From: Daldinia sp. FL1419
Lineage: Eukaryota > Ascomycota > Sordariomycetes > Xylariales > Hypoxylaceae
Length of the DNA: 20,353 nucleotides
Reading direction: 5' to 3'
Assembly: GCA_025201765.1 (NCBI GenBank)
Contig: MU623663.1
Location: forward strand, 1 to 20,353
Part shown: positions 9,958 through 17,990 of the stretch, in pieces
How positions within the stretch are numbered: the first letter of the stretch is position 1
Layout: each line of letters starts with the position of its first letter
Position numbers and translations under genes: made by a program
Notes under the pieces: model-generated
Seen by the model: only the letters and a program-made list of their open reading frames with translations
Database searches by the model: none
What the model was told of the DNA's origin: nothing

Positions 9958-10309
9958 CCTTAAATAACCTAATATAGAATTAATCAATTTAAGTTCTTAA
10001 TATATCCCTTTTATTTTTAATATATTAAATTTTATTTTCTTAAATTCTTTTATAATCTGATCCATATTATTGTTAAAATCCTTTAACTTTTTGATCATAA
10101 TTCTAGATTATCTATATAAGCTAAAAATAAAATATCTACATTAATCAGACTATTGTTGAAGAGGTTTATTATTATAAGTGTTAATATATTCTGTTTTTAA
10201 TTTATTATTCTGAAAATAATTCTTTATATAAATCTTTTCCTTAATTTACTTATTAATTAAATTATAAAATTAAATAAATATATAATTATTAATCTATTTA
10301 ATTAGGATT

Positions 10310-10509
10310 TATTCTCTAAAAGATATTTTCTTTATAACTATTAAATTAATCTTTTTAATGATGTTATATACATAACAATCCAAATAAACATTTATAATAT
10401 AAACTTCTTCAACTTCTTTTAAAATACCAATATATTCCTTAATTAAATTAATAATTGCAATAATATTAAATAACATAAATCTATTCCCAAATTTTTTAAA
10501 CCTTTTTTA
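10310..10509 (-). pseudogene. unrecognised minus-strand open stretch (about 65 codons)
   Basis: Minus frame open from about 10509 to the TAA at 10310-10312, reading KRFKKFGNRFMLFN, then LIKEYIGILKEVEEVYIINV and LDCYVYNI. The preceding 150 bases are open in another frame (EVVINDVIIWEKACDWLKVE), so a frameshift sits near the 27-bp palindrome at 10495-10521. Mixed hydrophobic and acidic composition, no family recognised. The absence of in-frame stops over 65 codons in such AT-rich DNA suggests a real ancestral coding strand. Confidence 0.3.
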
Positions 10510-10521
10510 AAAAGGTTTAAA
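10495..10521. repeat. 27-bp near-perfect palindrome
   Basis: Arms of 13 bases (TTTAAACCTTTTT and its complement) separated by a single T. It lies where the reading frame of the surrounding minus-strand open stretch changes. It could form a cruciform or hairpin; no function can be assigned. Confidence 0.8.
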
Positions 10522-10559
10522 ATTGTTGAAATTACATAAAGTAAATTCAACTTTTAACC

Positions 10560-12195
10560 AATCACAGGCTTTTTCCCAAATAATAACATCATTAATAACA
10601 ACTTCAATTTATTTTTTAATATTTTTATCAGTTGTTCAATAAAATAAATTTATAATCAAATTAATATCAATTACTCTATAATATTGAAAAATATAATATA
10701 TATCCTTAAATCATTAAATTATATTTAATTTATTAAATAAATAATAAAAATATTTATTAAACTTAAATAAAATAAATTAATATAATATAACCAAATAAAT
10801 ACCCATACCCCAATTAATAACATTCATTCCAACAACAAAAATAAAAATTATTACTAATCCTTAAATAATAAATACTAAAATTATTAATATATTTCTAATA
10901 ATAATTAAAAATAATTATTATTACTATATAATAATTAATATTATATTAATTATTTATATAAAAAGTATTTCTAATCCTACACTAAATAATTTAAATACAT
11001 TTATAGAAATTAAATATATTAATAATAAACATCCAAATACAATACAGAAACTAAATTAATAAAAAGACCTTAATTATTCAAAATTTTTTAATTATTAAAA
11101 TATTATCCACTCCTAATCAAATTCGCTATTTATAATTATATCTAATCTTTTACAATAACTAATAAAATTGGATTTAATAATAAAAAGATCTTACTATATA
11201 ATATCTATAAAAGATAATAAAAAAAATATTTTAAAAAACATTATTATATTTAATTTAAACTAATCAAATAAAATATTAAATAACTATTCAACTAATTACT
11301 ATTTTAAAAATATATAAAAAAATAATAGTAATTTTAATTACTCCTCATTCAAATTTTAAAAAAAATCCAAAAATTTATATCTTATATAACCATTCTTCCT
11401 TACCACACTCAACTCATTCTCTAAATAAATAATAATAATTTTAATTTCCAATTATTTCATTTTAAAAACTTTTAAAAAATAAATTAATTTTAATACAATA
11501 ATAATTTTAAATAAACCCCATCCCCTCCATACAAATAACTTAATTAAAAAAATAAATATAAAATTTAAAACTAAATAATATATATTTTTTTTTATAATTC
11601 TTTATATATATTATATAATCATTAATCTTATAATAATTTCTATAAACTCATATAATAATTACTAATCTTTTAACATTAATATTTAATTATTTTATTAATC
11701 TTACCCTAAAGGATATAAACTTTAAAAACAATTTAAACCCCATAATTTTATTCCTATTTCATAATAATAATTAATAATTTCTTATTAATTTTTATTAATT
11801 ATATTATAAATTTTTATATAATTTCCTTTTTTAATATACTAAACTTTTTCAATTATTCCATATTTAATATTTTTATTTCTTCTAAAATATTACATAATAT
11901 ATTCTTATATAATATATATATTAATTAATTAAATATTTTTTATTTTATTATATATAATAATTATTTCTAATATCAATTATATAAGATTTAAATATATTAA
12001 AATTATTTTAAAAATTTTTAAAGTTAAATCAATTTCTTTTATTCTTTATTTTCTTAATTTTACTTTTTTAATTTTGAAATTATTTTTATTCTAATTAAAT
12101 AATAATAATTTTAATTAAATAAATATTAATTATATTAATTATACTCTAATCTTCATAAATATTAACCTTTATAAACCAAATATTTATTTTAATTA
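10560..12195. other. AT-rich decayed sequence, C-retaining on plus strand
   Basis: Dense stops in all frames. From about 10780 to 11560 the plus strand keeps scattered C and CC runs but almost no G, indicating C-to-T change on the minus strand. No domain recognised; probably one or more retroelement bodies. Confidence 0.5.
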
Positions 12196-12199
12196 ACCT

Positions 12200-12311
12200 A
12201 ATAATAATTTTTAATAAGATTAATTAAATAATTATTAATCTTAATTAATTGAAATAATAATGGTTCTTTTAAAATTAAGGTTGCAGATTTGAATTCTATA
12301 GTAATTACTAT
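12200..12311 (+). other. tRNA-like sequence with CTA (ancestral CCA) end abutting repeat C
   Basis: Clearer copy of the sequence at 1-113. Anticodon arm 12261-12277: stem TGGTT, loop CTTTTAA, stem AATTA, which pairs after reversing C-to-T changes (compare TAACT in the other copy, pointing to ancestral TGGCT and AGCCA). Variable region 12278-12282, T arm 12283-12299 with loop TTTGAAT, acceptor strand 12300-12306, discriminator A, then CTA at 12308-12310. Repeat C starts at 12312. An AATTATT at 12230-12236 could pair with the acceptor strand, giving a roughly 78-nt tRNA, but the D arm is too long. The loop would read UUU (Lys), or UCU (Arg) or another if a C was lost. Upstream, 12215-12241 has an inverted repeat AAGATTAAT...ATTAATCTT. 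Confidence 0.6.
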
Positions 12312-12719
12312 TAAATAAGAATTTTAATAATTCTTATAAGATATACCCTATATTTTAATTAATTTATATTAAGCCAAAAATTATATAAATTAAAGGATAT
12401 AAAATGACTATATCCTAAAAAAGGTATTAAAACAATCAGGTAAGAGATCTAGTAGGGGTAACTACTTGCCAATAATAACGCGTACGAAATTGGATAAATA
12501 ATATATTTAATAAAAGAATAAATTCATAAATTATTATAAAATTTATAAAAAGAATGTGATAATCTTTGCGAACTTAATCTAATCAAACAAGAAAACAACT
12601 CCTGAAAGCCTATTTATATCCATATGAACCCATAGGAACCTGAGAAGGGTAGGTTCCATGGAGGCTAATAGGGTCTTTGTAGGGTAGGACCTATTACATA
12701 ATCACACTACCCCAGTTCA
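12312..12719 (-). repeat. LTR-like repeat unit C (408 bp, subfamily I)
   Basis: Full-length copy from TAAAT (mutated TGAAC) to GTTCA. Its left half is strongly mutated while the right 240 bases keep many G and C (for example CGCGTACG near 12479-12486, one of the few CpG clusters), so mutation is uneven within one copy. The outer right flank is unrelated to that of A, while the left (tRNA-like) flank is shared. That asymmetry marks the right side as the insertion boundary and the left side as element interior. Confidence 0.9.
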
Positions 12720-13990
12720 ATATTAATGAATATAAATATTAATTAATATTTATATTATTCTTCTTTTATTTATTTAAATTATCTTAACATTTATTTAATT
12801 ATTTATTTTATTTAACCAATCTTCTTTTATAAAAATTTTCTTCTTTATTAAAATTATTAATATTATTACTCTTATAACAAATAATAAAAACACCTTTATA
12901 AACCTTTCCTGTTCCCTTTTAATTTATACTTATAATATAAATATAATCTTTAAAAAAATAAATAATATCTCCAAAAATTAATATTCCATTATTAATTTTC
13001 TTTTAATATATTACTATTTAAATAAATACCCATTCTTAAAACACCAACATTATTACTTACAAAATAATTAAAAACCATTCTTATAAATCAATAATAATAA
13101 CAAACTTCTTACTTACTCTATATAACATAACCACTTCCTAAGAAATAATTTATTTTTCTTAATCTTTAAGTTATTTTAAAAATAATATCATTATTTTCTT
13201 ATAACACTCTCTTACCTCATATTTATTGAAATCAATATCAAAAATTTTTTTAAAAACAATATATTTTTTTTAAATATTTTAAATTAAAAACAAAATTAAT
13301 ATTTAATAAGATTTTAATATAATTTTCACTATATAATTTAAAAACTAAATCAATTTATTACACTTAATATTATATAAAACCATAACTTATATATACATCT
13401 ACATATCTTCATTATAATAAAACCTCTTAATTAACATAAATTAACCTATATTACAAAGATAAACATCTATAATAAAACTATTAGGCATATTTATTACATT
13501 ATTTCATTTATTTTTTCTAAAAACTAATAAATTATTCAAATTTTCAAAATTAACTTCATAATCTTTAATATTTAATTATACTAACCAAAAAATCAAAAAG
13601 AATAAAAATCTCCCTACTAAATCAATATTTTTTAAATTTAATCAATCCTACATATTTAAATTATAAACTAAAATTATAAAAACCTAATTCCATACTTCCC
13701 AATCATTAAATATAAATAATTAACTTTCTCCTACAATATTTTCAAATAACATTATTTAATTAAATATAATTAAAATTATATTAAACATATATTTATATAA
13801 TATAGTTAGATTAATATTAACCATATACTCATATCAAAATACAATTAAAACTCTTAATTATCACACAATACACAAAGAAAAATTATAATTATAAAATTCA
13901 AATTATTATTATTATTCTTAAAATTCTAAAATAAAGCAATAAGGCTTTTTATAGAATTATTACAAAAGAGAGAATTTTTCCACACTATTT
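12720..13990. other. AT-rich sequence between repeats C and D, C-retaining
   Basis: Plus strand retains C and has almost no G over most of this stretch. Apart from the minus-strand open stretch at 12800-13170, nothing is recognised. It should contain the 5' part of copia-2 if that element was complete, but I could not align it with the region upstream of the second gag copy (before 20154). Confidence 0.45.
12800..13170 (-). pseudogene. unrecognised degenerate ORF, about 120 codons
   Basis: One minus-strand frame persists for about 120 codons with only RIP-type stops (about ten). Readable parts: EVVMLYRVSKKFVIIIDL (about 13085-13140), KINNGILIFGDIIYFFKDYI (about 12960-13020), then KGTGKVYKGVFIICYKSN (about 12865-12920) and EENFYKRRLV. 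The layout has a faint resemblance to the catalytic part of a pogo/Fot1-like DDE transposase, but I cannot place catalytic acidic residues and do not claim it. Minus-strand C has been lost while G remains, so the stops most likely replace CAA, CAG or CGA codons. Confidence 0.3.
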
Positions 13991-13995
13991 TTTGG

Positions 13996-14343
13996 CTTAC
14001 TAATCCAACAATAAGCCAGAGGATACAAGGTGACTATATCCTGAGGAGGGGAATAGGCTGATCAAATAGAGAAACAGATAGAAGTGATTGTTTGCCAATG
14101 GTAGCACATTATAAGAGGATATCTTTAAGGAGGAGATTAAGACTATATATTTTTGTATGAAGATTCTATAGAAAAACTGAGCTATAAAACCTGATGAATC
14201 TCTGATGATCAGATAAGAAAGACAACTCTCGAGGGCCTATTTATGTCCAAAAGAGTTGTGGAGCCTCAGAGGGTCTAGCTCTAAAGAGGAGATAGGGTCT
14301 TTACAGGGTAGTATCTATGACCTAATCGCTCTACACCGGTTCA
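13996..14343 (-). repeat. LTR-like repeat unit D (subfamily II, left end missing, little mutated)
   Basis: Aligns to unit E but begins about 48 bases in, after the terminal hairpin, and lacks 16 bases between two AGAGG words (14018-14022 region), a typical short-direct-repeat deletion. Right end GGTTCA at 14338-14343 is intact. Base composition is close to normal compared with its surroundings. The next base starts sequence homologous to 20154 onward, so the right end is an exact insertion junction in copia-2. The 67-codon open frame at 14256-14459 spans D and E and is a chance frame, not a gene. Confidence 0.85.
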
Positions 14344-14382
14344 ATAATATAATCTTAAAATTAAAAAATAATAAAGATATAT

Positions 14383-14777
14383 TGAACAGGAGCTCTAATA
14401 GCTCCTGCAGGATATGCCCTATACTTCAACTAACCCATAGCAAGCCAGAGGCTGTATGAGCTAGAGGATACAAGGTGACTATATCCTAAGGAGGGGAATA
14501 GGCTGATCGGATAGAGAAACTGATAGAAGTAACTGCTTACCAATGATAACGCACTATAAGAAGATATCTTCAAAAAAGAAACTAAAAACTGTATATTCTT
14601 GTATAAAGGCTCTATGGAGGCGATCTCTAAAGAACTATATAGAACCTGGGCTGATCAGGCAAGAAAACAACTCCTGGAGACTTATTTATATCCAAAAGAA
14701 CCTATAAACCTTAGAAGGGGGGGCAAACAGGGTCTTTCAGGGTAGCTCCTATTACCTAATCACACTACCCCGGTTCA
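14383..14777 (-). repeat. LTR-like repeat unit E (395 bp, complete, least mutated; insertion proven by empty site)
   Basis: Ends TGAAC (14383-14387) and GTTCA (14773-14777). Just inside the left end is the hairpin AGGAGCTCTAATAGCTCCT (14388-14406). Flanks: left AAAGATATAT, right ATATAATTCAT. The uninterrupted homologue at 20181-20200 reads AAAAATATATAGTTTAT, so E is missing there and a 4-bp duplication (ATAT) is implied, possibly 5 given RIP and AT slippage. GC content is well above its surroundings, so it inserted after most RIP or escaped it. No coding capacity. Interpretable as a solo LTR of a copia- or gypsy-like element, or as a complete small non-autonomous element. Confidence 0.93.
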
Positions 14778-14990
14778 ATATAATTCATAATAATAACATA
14801 TTTATTTAATTAAATATTCTACCATTATATTATGGCTTTTATCCCTTTAATAATTAAAAAAATTAATATTATTTTTATTTTAAATTAATATATAAAGATT
14901 ATATTTTAAAATATTATATTAAATATTGAAGTTGCCTATATCTCAATAATAAATAAAGAATAATATTTTACTTTTATTAATAAATACCCT
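14778..14990 (+). pseudogene. copia-2 gag C-terminal segment
   Basis: Continues from 14344-14382 across repeat E. At about 14915-14965 a plus frame reads CYIKY, stop, SC, then LYLNNK, which fits a CCHC-like knuckle region of this lineage's gag (CFVCxxxGCxSxxHT) after RIP; the pattern is plausible rather than proven. Gag would coat the genomic RNA. The whole segment from 14344 matches 20154 to the window end with virtually only transition differences and the E insertion. Confidence 0.45.
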
Positions 14991-14999
14991 AATTAAAAA

Positions 15000-15230
15000 T
15001 TTAAAATAAATTATACCTATATTAAAAAAAACTAATATTAAATTTAAAAATAAATTTCCTATTAAATTATTAAATATTATTATAATTAATATACTATTTA
15101 ATAACATAAATTTCTATATTATAAAATCAAATATATTATTTTTTTTTAATTAAAAATATAAATTATTTAAAAATATATTTTAATAATATTATTAATTAAT
15201 TAATATATAAAAATGGTATAATAATTAATA
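15000..15230 (+). pseudogene. copia-2 protease region, broken
   Basis: At 15107-15216 the plus strand reads NINFYIIKSNILFFF, then after a one-frame shift KIYFNNIINQLIYKNG (stop read as Gln). This matches the end of the aspartic protease region in this lineage (ITFHVxxxNTPFLxCLxDMDxxGVYxNNLxNQLI). The catalytic D-S/T-G box, expected about 100 codons upstream, was not identified in the mutated sequence. The protease would have cleaved the Gag-Pol polyprotein. Confidence 0.6.
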
Positions 15231-15244
15231 TTAAACAAAAATAA

Positions 15245-15445
15245 GAATATTTATAATTTTATTTAAACAATATTACCTACTTTATAAATATAGAATTACA
15301 ATATTTATATACTTATTTCAATCACTCCATAATTAAAAAATTCTATATTTTCTTAGATAAAATTAGTTATAATATTAATATAAATAATATTAAAGAAATT
15401 AATAAATTTTATCACCATTATTAAATTAAAGATAAAATTTTATAA
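15245..15445 (+). pseudogene. copia-2 zinc-binding (HHCC, pre-integrase) domain
   Basis: Reads FYLNNITYF, then LYTYFNHSIIKKFYIFLDKI (15295-15370), matching LHRRFGHPSVxxLYxxL. A later NKFYHHY-stop-IKDKI (15400-15437) matches FCxxCQxxxxxPxRF. Both Cys codons of the second half are now TAT (Cys TGT to Tyr by G-to-A on plus) at 15410-15412 and 15419-15421, so zinc binding would be lost. The His at 15320 region remains. Confidence 0.82.
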
Positions 15446-16160
15446 AAATTTAAATTTACCTTTAAAGATTTTAATATAAATTTTAATTATAAAATAATTA
15501 TTAATATTATATATTTAAAAAAACAATTAATTTTATATATAATTTATAAAAGGTATTATAATTAAAAAAATATAAAAAATGTTAAAAAAATATTAAATTA
15601 ATACCTATTTTAACCCTCCAAATATCATCTCCTATAACGTAAAAACAAACTTTAACAACCTAGAATTCCAAAACAAAATAGGCATTATTAAAATTATATA
15701 TTATTAAATATTAATTAAAACACATTAATTTATCAACAAAATAAAAAAATACTACAATCTAATTTACTAAATTTATAAAATAATTATAAACAAACTCCAA
15801 AATTTTAATTTAAAAATATTACAATTATAAATGATTATAAAAATAATTAATAATATAATTAATTTTAATAGATTAATTCTTACACTATTTATCTTTAAAA
15901 CCTATCCTTAAATTAATATAGATTTATTACCTATATTTACTCAAATTTATTATACCTTAATAATATAAAAAATTATAATTAAAATTAAAAAAATTAAATT
16001 ATAACATTTTATTTAAAATGTATTTAATATTTATAATAACCTTGATATTATAAAAATATTATTTATATTTTTACCTATTAATAATGAAGTTCTTATTTAC
16101 CAAAAAAAAAATGGATAAAAAAGCCTTTATAAAATTATTATAATTATTAATAAAAATGTT
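15446..16160 (+). pseudogene. copia-2 integrase, broken
   Basis: Single plus frame with RIP-type stops. KFKFTFKDFNINFNYKIIIN (15450-15510) matches RFxFTLxDDxxFNxxxxVD, first catalytic Asp now Asn. KKY, stop, INTYFNPPNIISYNVKTNF (15590-15650) matches CWIDTYLGPPxIxxxDAGTNF, second Asp now Asn (AAC at 15636-15638). IKTH, stop, FINKIKKYY (15714-15755) matches VEAHxSIGxVERYH, the catalytic Glu now Lys (AAA at 15717-15719). Then KIINNIINFNRLILTLFIFK (15840-15900) matches the lineage hallmark KAINDTAGPDGLVPTLLVFG, and NNEVLIYQKKNG (16077-16115) matches NSxVLVWRExxxW. All three catalytic acids are gone by G-to-A changes. Confidence 0.92.
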
Positions 16161-16440
16161 AGGTCTGATCATTTCTATTGGAGGGTGAGTTCCAATAGGA
16201 ACATAGGGTGAAGCCAAAGCTATGGCAACGTAGCTTGTTCGGATAGGCGGCGGGTAGGTTTTCTCCGGAACACGGTTCCTACCCGGAACAAATACCAAAA
16301 GATGGACCGGATACCTGTAATATATTCTAGGTAAATCGGGGTAGTAATAAATAAATAAATAAATAATAAAAATGTTATTATAATATCTAACACATCTGGA
16401 AAAACATTTACGTTCTGGAGCTCCTATATTAAACCTTATA
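16161..16440. other. island of near-normal base composition; 134-codon minus open frame of unknown meaning
   Basis: From about 16161 to 16345 and again 16385-16430 the sequence has balanced bases and several CpG, in sharp contrast to both sides. They are separated by an (AATA)n tract at 16345-16373. A minus frame is open over 16071-16475 and reads PGRNRVPEKTYPPPIRTSYV then ASPYVPIGTHPPIEMIRPN. The opposite strand in one frame has only five stops and reads GEAKAMAT and FSGTRFLPGTNTKRWTGYL. I recognise neither. The minus frame extends into clear plus-strand integrase sequence at its far end and into the TIR at its near end, so it is probably not a gene as such. It could be foreign or single-copy DNA carried in by an insertion and shielded from RIP. 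Confidence 0.45.
16345..16373. repeat. AATA-type microsatellite
   Basis: About five AATA/AAAT units in tandem (AATAAATAAATAAATAAATA) ending in AATAATAAAAA. It splits the balanced-composition island in two. No function implied. Confidence 0.85.
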
Positions 16441-16899
16441 TTTAACTTAAGGATAATTTGGTACCATAACAGCAAGGGGAGGTTAGATATAACAATTCCA
16501 AATCCTTATAATTATTCTATCCATAATAATTATTCACTTATTTTATAATCGTTCCCCAAATTATAATCATTTTACAAAATTATAATAATTCCATAAGTTA
16601 GGAATATAGTATAAAAAAATAGTCCTCAAAATGATTTTCAAATCTAATACTTTAAATTTTTTTTTTTTATTATTATTTTTAATAGTTTATTTATTTGTTT
16701 ATTTTTTTCTAAATTCTACAACTTATTTAATTGAACTATTTATTTATTTAGGTATTTTATATATTATAATTTTACAAATTAAAATTTAATTAATTTTTAT
16801 TTCTATATTTTTATAGTAAATTTTTATATAAATTAACTTAATAATTTTAATTTCAATTAAAATTTTAAATAAACCCTCAAAATATATCAATACATATAT

Positions 16900-17292
16900 T
16901 AAACAAAAACTCTAATAACTCCTACAAAATATAATAACAAGCCAAAAGTTATATAAACTCAAAAATACATAAGCTCGAAGATACAAAATGATTATATCTT
17001 AAAAGAAATATCTAAACAATCAAATAAAAAAACTACTATACATAACTACTCAACAATAATAGCGCGTACAATAAGATTATAACCAAAAAAACATATATTA
17101 TTCATATAAAGTTCTATAAAAACAATCTCTTATAAACTATATAGAACTTAAACTAATCAAACAAGAAAACAACTGCTAAAAACCTATTTATATCCAAAAA
17201 AACATATATAAACCTTAAAAGAAATTATTCCTTAAAAACTAATAAACTCTTACAAAATACTTATTAAATTAATAAACCTCTCAACTACCTCA
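16900..17292 (-). repeat. LTR-like repeat unit F (subfamily II, heavily RIP-mutated)
   Basis: Begins TAAAC (16900) after ATATAT, as do B and E. It follows unit E through the AAGCC, ACTATATAGAAC and AAGAAAACAACT blocks, so it is subfamily II. It has a small tandem duplication near 16955-16983 (two CTC-A-A/G-A-TAC words) and lacks about 30 bases after the first hairpin. The right end is poorly conserved and the coordinate is approximate. G on the plus strand is almost completely lost. Confidence 0.75.
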
Positions 17293-17500
17293 CCACTCAT
17301 CAACTAACAACAATTTAAAAACAACAAAAACAACAAAAATAAATTAAATTCTACAATAATATCTTAATCAATTTATTATATAACAATTCAATATTACATA
17401 ATTGGAACACAGACCTATATCATCAACCAATTAAATCAATTCAAATAAAAACTTCATCCAAAATTCAATTATAAAACAAAAATAAAATACTAATATTTAT

Positions 17501-17564
17501 AATTGCAAAAGAAATTAATTATAAAATAATTTAATTGTAAAATAATTTAATTATAAAACAATTT
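17501..17564. repeat. four tandem 16-bp units
   Basis: Units at 17501-17516 (diverged), 17517-17532, 17533-17548 and 17549-17564, consensus AATTRTAAAAYAATTT. Reversing C-to-T and G-to-A change gives AATTGCGGAACGATTC, which is the complement of GAATCGTTCCGCAATT found unmutated close to the right inverted repeat (about 17746-17761). These are therefore RIP-mutated copies of the element's subterminal motif. Confidence 0.8.
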
Positions 17565-17802
17565 TAAATATTAAAATTATTAAGAAAACAATTACAAATT
17601 ATAAAATAATTAAAATATTAAAAAACTGTAACACATCAAAATTTAAAAATAAAAATAGGTACAAAGGTATAAAACTATTTTAACCCACTTATATCTTATT
17701 TTAACCAATTAAAGTTCTGGGAATATCGGAATTGTTCCACATCTGAGAATCGTTCCGCAATTGTAACTATTACATCTAACCCCCCTTTGCTGCTATGGTA
17801 CC

Positions 17803-17990
17803 TATTAAGGAATTTTAAATATAATTACTTAAATTAACATTTAACCCAAATAATTATAAAATAATCCTAAAAAAAATCTTATACATACCAACAATCTTTT
17901 ATATATTAATATTTTATATCTTAATAATAAAAAATAAAATAATTTTATTTTAACTATTTAACTATATATAACAAATAAAATTATTACCAT
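17803..17990 (+). other. copia-2 integrase-RT linker, decayed
   Basis: About 190 bases between the right inverted repeat and the first recognisable RT words. Stops in all frames; by position it is the variable linker after the integrase. Nothing else seen. Confidence 0.4.

Larger units (their letters stand above)
16460..17802. mobile_element. element with 31-bp terminal inverted repeats, between copia-2 integrase and RT
   Basis: Left arm 16460-16490 begins GGTACCATAACAGCAAGGGG; right arm 17772-17802, read on the minus strand, begins GGTACCATAGCAGCAAAGGG. Over 31 bases all differences are A/G transitions. Inside both ends are iterated copies of a motif like AATCGTTCCGCAATT (left near 16545-16600, right near 17728-17765 and in RIP-mutated tandem form at 17501-17564). 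Without repeat F, which sits inside, it is about 950 bp and has no coding frame, so it would be a non-autonomous DNA transposon. Subterminal iterated motifs are typical of transposase-binding sites in hAT and CACTA-type elements. Family not assigned; similarity may extend a little outside the arms, so the true ends and target duplication are not settled. Confidence 0.65.

Noticed and set aside
12200..12719. Repeat C plus its tRNA-like head as a tRNA-derived SINE
   Set aside because: Units B, E and F start exactly at TGAAC without the head, the unit has TG...CA ends, and the tRNA-like part includes an encoded CCA. All fit an LTR with an adjoining primer-binding region better. Not fully excluded.
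14256..14459. 67-codon plus-strand open frame beginning MWSLRGSSS
   Set aside because: It spans the end of repeat D, the spacer and the start of repeat E. It exists only because D and E are little mutated, crosses two insertion junctions and is not conserved in the other repeat copies.
16071..16475. 134-codon minus-strand frame as a genuine host gene
   Set aside because: Its C-terminal third is antisense to clear copia-2 integrase sequence and its N-terminus lies in the inverted repeat. The open state is explained mainly by the unmutated island between.
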